A stretch of 9,112 nucleotides of DNA from Clostridiales bacterium (GTDB lineage: Bacteria; Bacillota; Clostridia; Christensenellales; UBA3700), in the NCBI GenBank assembly GCA_014799645.1, contig JAAVHQ010000018.1, positions 34,320 to 43,431 of the forward strand, written 5' to 3'. Shown piece after piece: positions 7,043 through 9,112 of the stretch (position 1 is the first letter of the stretch; each line of letters begins with the position of its first letter). The translations under genes and the position numbers were made by a program. The notes under the pieces are model-generated. The model was not told where the DNA came from. It ran no database searches and was given only the letters and a program-made list of their open reading frames with translations.

Positions 7043-7753
7043 CTATACGCAGTCGGTCGCTGATTTTCTTTTATCGGATATCTTTCTAGCCAAATAAACG
7101 CACGGTGTATCCAACAACGACGTCACAATAAATATCAAATAACTCGACGCAAAGATTGAGAGTACCGTCTTTGTGGGATATGTTCCCGCGAATGCAAGCA
7201 CTGTAAACAACAATGAATTTATAAGTTGGCTGACTAAGGTCGAGCCGTTGTTTCTAAGCCACAAAAAGCCGCGTCTGTTGCCAAACTTCTTTTCCGTGAA
7301 ATTCCACCATTTATGATAGAGCCATACGTCGAAAATTTGGCTTACCGCGTACACCGCAAGCGACGAGAGAATCATTCTCGGCGTATTCGAAAATACCACT
7401 TTAATAGATTCCATTACCGTATCGCCTTCAACGGGCTTATATAGCAACCAACTTTGCGAAAGTATGAGAAAGAATACTTGCGTAAATATTCCTATCATCA
7501 CGGCTTTATTTGCGCACTTCTTGCCCTCGCATTCCGAAAGTATATCGGTAATCAAAAACGTAGACGCAAACAAGACGTTGCCGAGCGTTTGTTCCATTCC
7601 AAAGGCTTTGACAAGTATTATTACTTCTATATTCGCAAATGCCGTCGCCACCGCAGACATAGCGTACAGTCCGCTTTTGCCAAAGAATTTGTATGCAAGC
7701 AGTACCGTAGCAAATATCACAACAACCGACGCAATCAACAACAATTCGTTCAT
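7043..7753 (-). CDS. yhhQ: Queuosine precursor transporter, YhhQ (VUT) family
   Basis: This family carries 7-deazaguanine precursors of queuosine across the cytoplasmic membrane: preQ0 and preQ1 in E. coli, queuine in some other bacteria. The 236-residue protein is family length and strongly hydrophobic, with about six or seven membrane segments (near 4-21, 30-48, 56-72, 84-104, 125-143, 172-191 and 196-214). Recognisable family stretches are ITDILSECEG (68-77), FDVWLYHKWW (141-150) and LRNNGSTLVSQLINS (166-180). Its ATG directly follows the TAA of the radical SAM gene with no gap, and a GGGGTGGG stretch inside the end of that gene can serve as ribosome binding site, so translation is probably coupled. 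Both genes lie downstream of the proposed preQ1 leader. The substrate (preQ0, preQ1 or queuine) cannot be read from the sequence; the partner enzyme favours queuine. Confidence 0.88.
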   Translation of the reverse strand: MNELLLIASVVVIFATVLLAYKFFGKSGLYAMSAVATAFANIEVIILVKAFGMEQTLGNVLFASTFLITDILSECEGKKCANKAVMIGIFTQVFFLILSQSWLLYKPVEGDTVMESIKVVFSNTPRMILSSLAVYAVSQIFDVWLYHKWWNFTEKKFGNRRGFLWLRNNGSTLVSQLINSLLFTVLAFAGTYPTKTVLSIFASSYLIFIVTSLLDTPCVYLARKISDKRKSATDCV

Positions 7754-8449
7754 TTAATCACCCACCCCGAAATCGGTATTATTGAGCAGTATATCCACTC
7801 TCCCGTCCTCTTTATACAAAGGATAGATTTCATTCACGAAAGTGCCGATTACGGCTTTATCGGGCGTTATCTTTGACGAATTCGCGCACATTATATTGAT
7901 ACATATACGCTCAAAGTATTCAAGTCCGAGTTCTATATCCCTCTTCATTGATTCAACGCTCTGTCCCTTTATGCCGAATAGGAAATTCGCTTCGTCGAAA
8001 TGCTCGGAAATTACGCGAGGACTTTTTTCGGGTATGCCCTTTTTAAGTACCTTTTCTCGCAATTCGTAATCGAAAGTCTCTAAGCCCAATTTCAACTTCA
8101 AATCAAAGTCGCAAAACTCTTTGCGAAGCGCAGGAATTTTGTCTTTATAGAGATAATGCGCCTCGAAGTGCAAAGTCTTTATTCCCTTTGACTTAGCGAC
8201 TTGCTTTATCAAATCAATCGTATTTTTGTCCAACTCGAATACCGAACCGCTGTTGATAATTTCCAAATCGCCGTATTCGCCGTCGACCTTTTCCAGTACC
8301 TTTGAATTGAGAGCGAAATTTTCGCTTTCATTCTTGCAACTATCGTGAAAGTAGTCGCAAAACGCGCACTTCTTGTATACGCATCCGCTTCCCCTTAAAA
8401 GGACTATTTCTCTCTTTCTCTTTTCTTGTATCTTACCGTATCTTTCCAT
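7754..8449 (-). CDS. Small radical SAM protein, candidate queuine lyase (QueL-like)
   Basis: The 231-residue protein carries the iron-sulfur cluster motif CVYKKCAFCDY (Cys23, Cys28, Cys31). The spacing is CX4CX2C, one residue longer than the classic CX3CX2C. A fourth cysteine is at 38. Downstream are EIINSGSVFE (about 63-72), LHFEAHYLYKDKIPAL (about 93-108) and KLGLETFDYELREKVLKKG (about 120-138). These fit the partial TIM barrel, and the last resembles the E-T-x-x-x-x-R pattern of radical SAM enzymes. Known gut Clostridia use a small radical SAM enzyme, QueL, to convert queuine to preQ1. The adjacent queuosine-precursor transporter and the preQ1-like leader make that the best hypothesis here, but the specific reaction is inferred from context. 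The ATG lies immediately after a terminator U-tract, and the nearest purine-rich site (AGGA, 8460-8463) is inside the terminator stem about 10 nt upstream. No better start is visible downstream. Confidence 0.8.
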   Translation of the reverse strand: MERYGKIQEKRKREIVLLRGSGCVYKKCAFCDYFHDSCKNESENFALNSKVLEKVDGEYGDLEIINSGSVFELDKNTIDLIKQVAKSKGIKTLHFEAHYLYKDKIPALRKEFCDFDLKLKLGLETFDYELREKVLKKGIPEKSPRVISEHFDEANFLFGIKGQSVESMKRDIELGLEYFERICINIMCANSSKITPDKAVIGTFVNEIYPLYKEDGRVDILLNNTDFGVGD

Positions 8450-8476
8450 AAAAAATGCGTCCTCAACTAAGGACGC
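8450..8476 (-). terminator. Leader terminator controlling the radical SAM-transporter operon
   Basis: Read on the - strand, GCGTCCT-TAGTTG-AGGACGC forms a 7-bp GC-rich stem with a 6-nt loop, followed by A and six T directly before the start codon. The 5' arm plus loop contain CCTTAGTT (8465-8472), the exact complement of AACTAAGG in the upstream tail (8513-8520), so terminator and antiterminator are mutually exclusive. Confidence 0.8.
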
Positions 8477-8510
8477 AAGATTTGCATAGTATGCCTATAC
8501 TTTAATGATT

Positions 8511-8566
8511 GCCCTTAGTTTTGATTTAGCGGTAATTCCGCAAGGCAGGATGGTTACGAACTGCCG
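8511..8566 (-). promoter_or_regulatory. Probable preQ1-family riboswitch aptamer
   Basis: On the - strand the order is: hairpin GGCAG (8561-8565) / CTGCC (8544-8548) with the 12-nt loop TTCGTAACCATC; a second hairpin GCGG-AATTA-CCGC (8529-8541); then the A-rich tail TAAATCAAAACTAAGG (8513-8528). The loop core CGTAACC and the tail with AAAACTAAGG resemble, from memory, the core of known preQ1 class I aptamers, in which the loop cytosine pairs with the ligand and the tail folds back into a pseudoknot. Class I has no hairpin inserted between stem and tail; an inserted hairpin is a feature of class III. The downstream genes are queuosine-salvage type, and a terminator able to swap pairing with the tail follows, so this is most simply an OFF switch. 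The exact class is uncertain. Confidence 0.68.
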
Positions 8567-8632
8567 AATTTTGTTTGTTATATGACTGCGGTAAAGAAAT
8601 CTAACTACTTCTTCACTTTTCACTATTACCTA
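8567..8632 (-). other. Short spacer between gpmI and the riboswitch leader, weak promoter candidate
   Basis: No terminator is visible after the gpmI stop codon. A TATAAC -10-like hexamer lies at 8577-8582 on the - strand, just before the aptamer, but I find no good -35 partner at the normal distance. Beside the gpmI stop there are short tandem repeats (CTATTAC twice at 8623-8636; CTTCAC and TTTCAC at 8611-8623). The salvage operon may be fed by this weak promoter, by read-through from gpmI, or by both, with the riboswitch terminator as the gate. Confidence 0.35.
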
Positions 8633-9112
8633 TTACTTAATTATAAGGCTTTTGCCTGTCATTTCTTTAGGAATTTCAAGTCCCATAATATCGAGCATTG
8701 TCGGAGCGATATCGCAGAGTTTTCCGCCGCTTGCCAAAGCCTTTACTCCGTCTGCGCCTATTACGCTGAACGGAACTGGATTGGTCGTATGCGCGGTAAA
8801 CGGCGCTTTGGTGTCGATATCGTACATATAGTCGCAGTTGCCGTGGTCAGCCGTCAACAACGCTTGACCGCCGACTTCCTTGATAGCGTCAAGCACTTTG
8901 CGCACGCACTCGTCGGTCACTTTGACCGCCTTTTGAGCCGCTTGCATTACGCCCGTATGTCCGACCATATCGCAGTTGGCGAAATTCAAAATCATAACGT
9001 CGTACTTTCCGCTCTTGATTACTTCGCACGCTTTGTCGCATACCTCGTACGCGCTCATTTCAGGCTTCATATCAAAAGTAGCAATCTTCGGAGAGTCGAT
9101 AAGTATTCTGTC
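8633..9112 (-). CDS. gpmI: 2,3-bisphosphoglycerate-independent phosphoglycerate mutase, C-terminal part (cut by the window edge)
   Basis: The enzyme interconverts 3-phosphoglycerate and 2-phosphoglycerate in glycolysis, using two manganese ions in an alkaline-phosphatase-like domain. The frame is open to the right edge, giving 159 C-terminal residues of a protein normally about 510 long. Family motifs are SPKIATFDMKPEMSAYEV (7-24), LNFANCDMVGHTG (about 56-68, whose Asp and His are metal ligands), LLTADHGNCD (about 99-108, with the Asp-His pair), FTAHTTNPVPF (about 117-127, with a further metal-binding His), and the terminal CDIAPTMLDIMGLEIPKEMTG. The N-terminal part, which carries the catalytic serine, lies outside the window. 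It is a housekeeping gene on the same strand as the salvage operon, 67 nt before the riboswitch. Confidence 0.97.
   Translation of the reverse strand, partial: DRILIDSPKIATFDMKPEMSAYEVCDKACEVIKSGKYDVMILNFANCDMVGHTGVMQAAQKAVKVTDECVRKVLDAIKEVGGQALLTADHGNCDYMYDIDTKAPFTAHTTNPVPFSVIGADGVKALASGGKLCDIAPTMLDIMGLEIPKEMTGKSLIIK

Noticed and set aside
6846..7097. 83-residue open frame on the + strand in the intergenic block
   Set aside because: It has no ribosome binding site, its product has no recognisable motif and is Arg/Lys/Cys-rich, and it runs antisense into the end of the transporter gene. It follows from the GC-rich repeat-like sequence.
8623..8636. Tandem CTATTAC repeats considered as a CRISPR or satellite array
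   Set aside because: There are only two 7-bp units with no spacers, and they overlap the gpmI stop codon. This is too little for an array.

Overview
The window looks like a chromosomal segment of a low-to-moderate GC Gram-positive anaerobe of the class Clostridia, probably a gut lineage. This is inferred from strong AGGAG-type ribosome binding sites, a lipobox lipoprotein, intrinsic terminators, a riboswitch-terminator leader, and a queuine-salvage-like gene pair of the kind described in gut Clostridia. I cannot name the species.

Left end (1-554): the N-terminal part of nagA (GlcNAc-6-phosphate deacetylase) runs leftwards off the window. A 213-bp divergent intergenic region holds two well-formed sigma-A-type promoters, one for nagA and one for the rightward genes.

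Centre (555-6775), all on the + strand: a large lipoprotein of unknown function, then two hairpin-forming sequences, then a tight four-gene run: an N-acetylhexosamine 1-kinase-like enzyme (NahK family), UDP-glucose 4-epimerase (GalE), a long membrane-anchored UDP-GlcNAc 4,6-dehydratase of the PglF/WbpM/CapD type, and a YqeY (GatB/YqeY) protein. The run ends in a clear intrinsic terminator. The three sugar enzymes fit one scheme: salvaged GlcNAc/GalNAc is phosphorylated at C1, a uridylyltransferase not seen here makes the UDP-sugar, GalE interconverts the GlcNAc and GalNAc forms, and the dehydratase commits UDP-GlcNAc to a 4-keto-6-deoxy sugar for surface glycans. GalE carries a small residue (Cys298) at the gate position that in other GalEs allows N-acetylated substrates. 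NagA beside them would handle the competing 6-phosphate catabolic route.

Stretch 6776-7042 has no convincing gene. It contains several inverted repeats and a GC-rich block and looks like a repetitive or structured intergenic element.

Right part (7043-8632), all on the - strand: a two-gene operon of a small radical SAM protein (candidate queuine lyase, QueL-like) and a YhhQ-family queuosine-precursor transporter. It is preceded by a leader that I read as a preQ1-type riboswitch: an aptamer-like hairpin, an inserted hairpin, an A-rich tail ending AACTAAGG, and a terminator whose 5' half contains the exact complement CCTTAGTT. The terminator's U-tract abuts the start codon. This would be a closed loop: import a queuosine precursor, convert it to preQ1, and let preQ1 shut off the operon.

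Right end (8633-9112): the C-terminal 159 residues of the cofactor-independent phosphoglycerate mutase gpmI, on the - strand and cut by the window edge.
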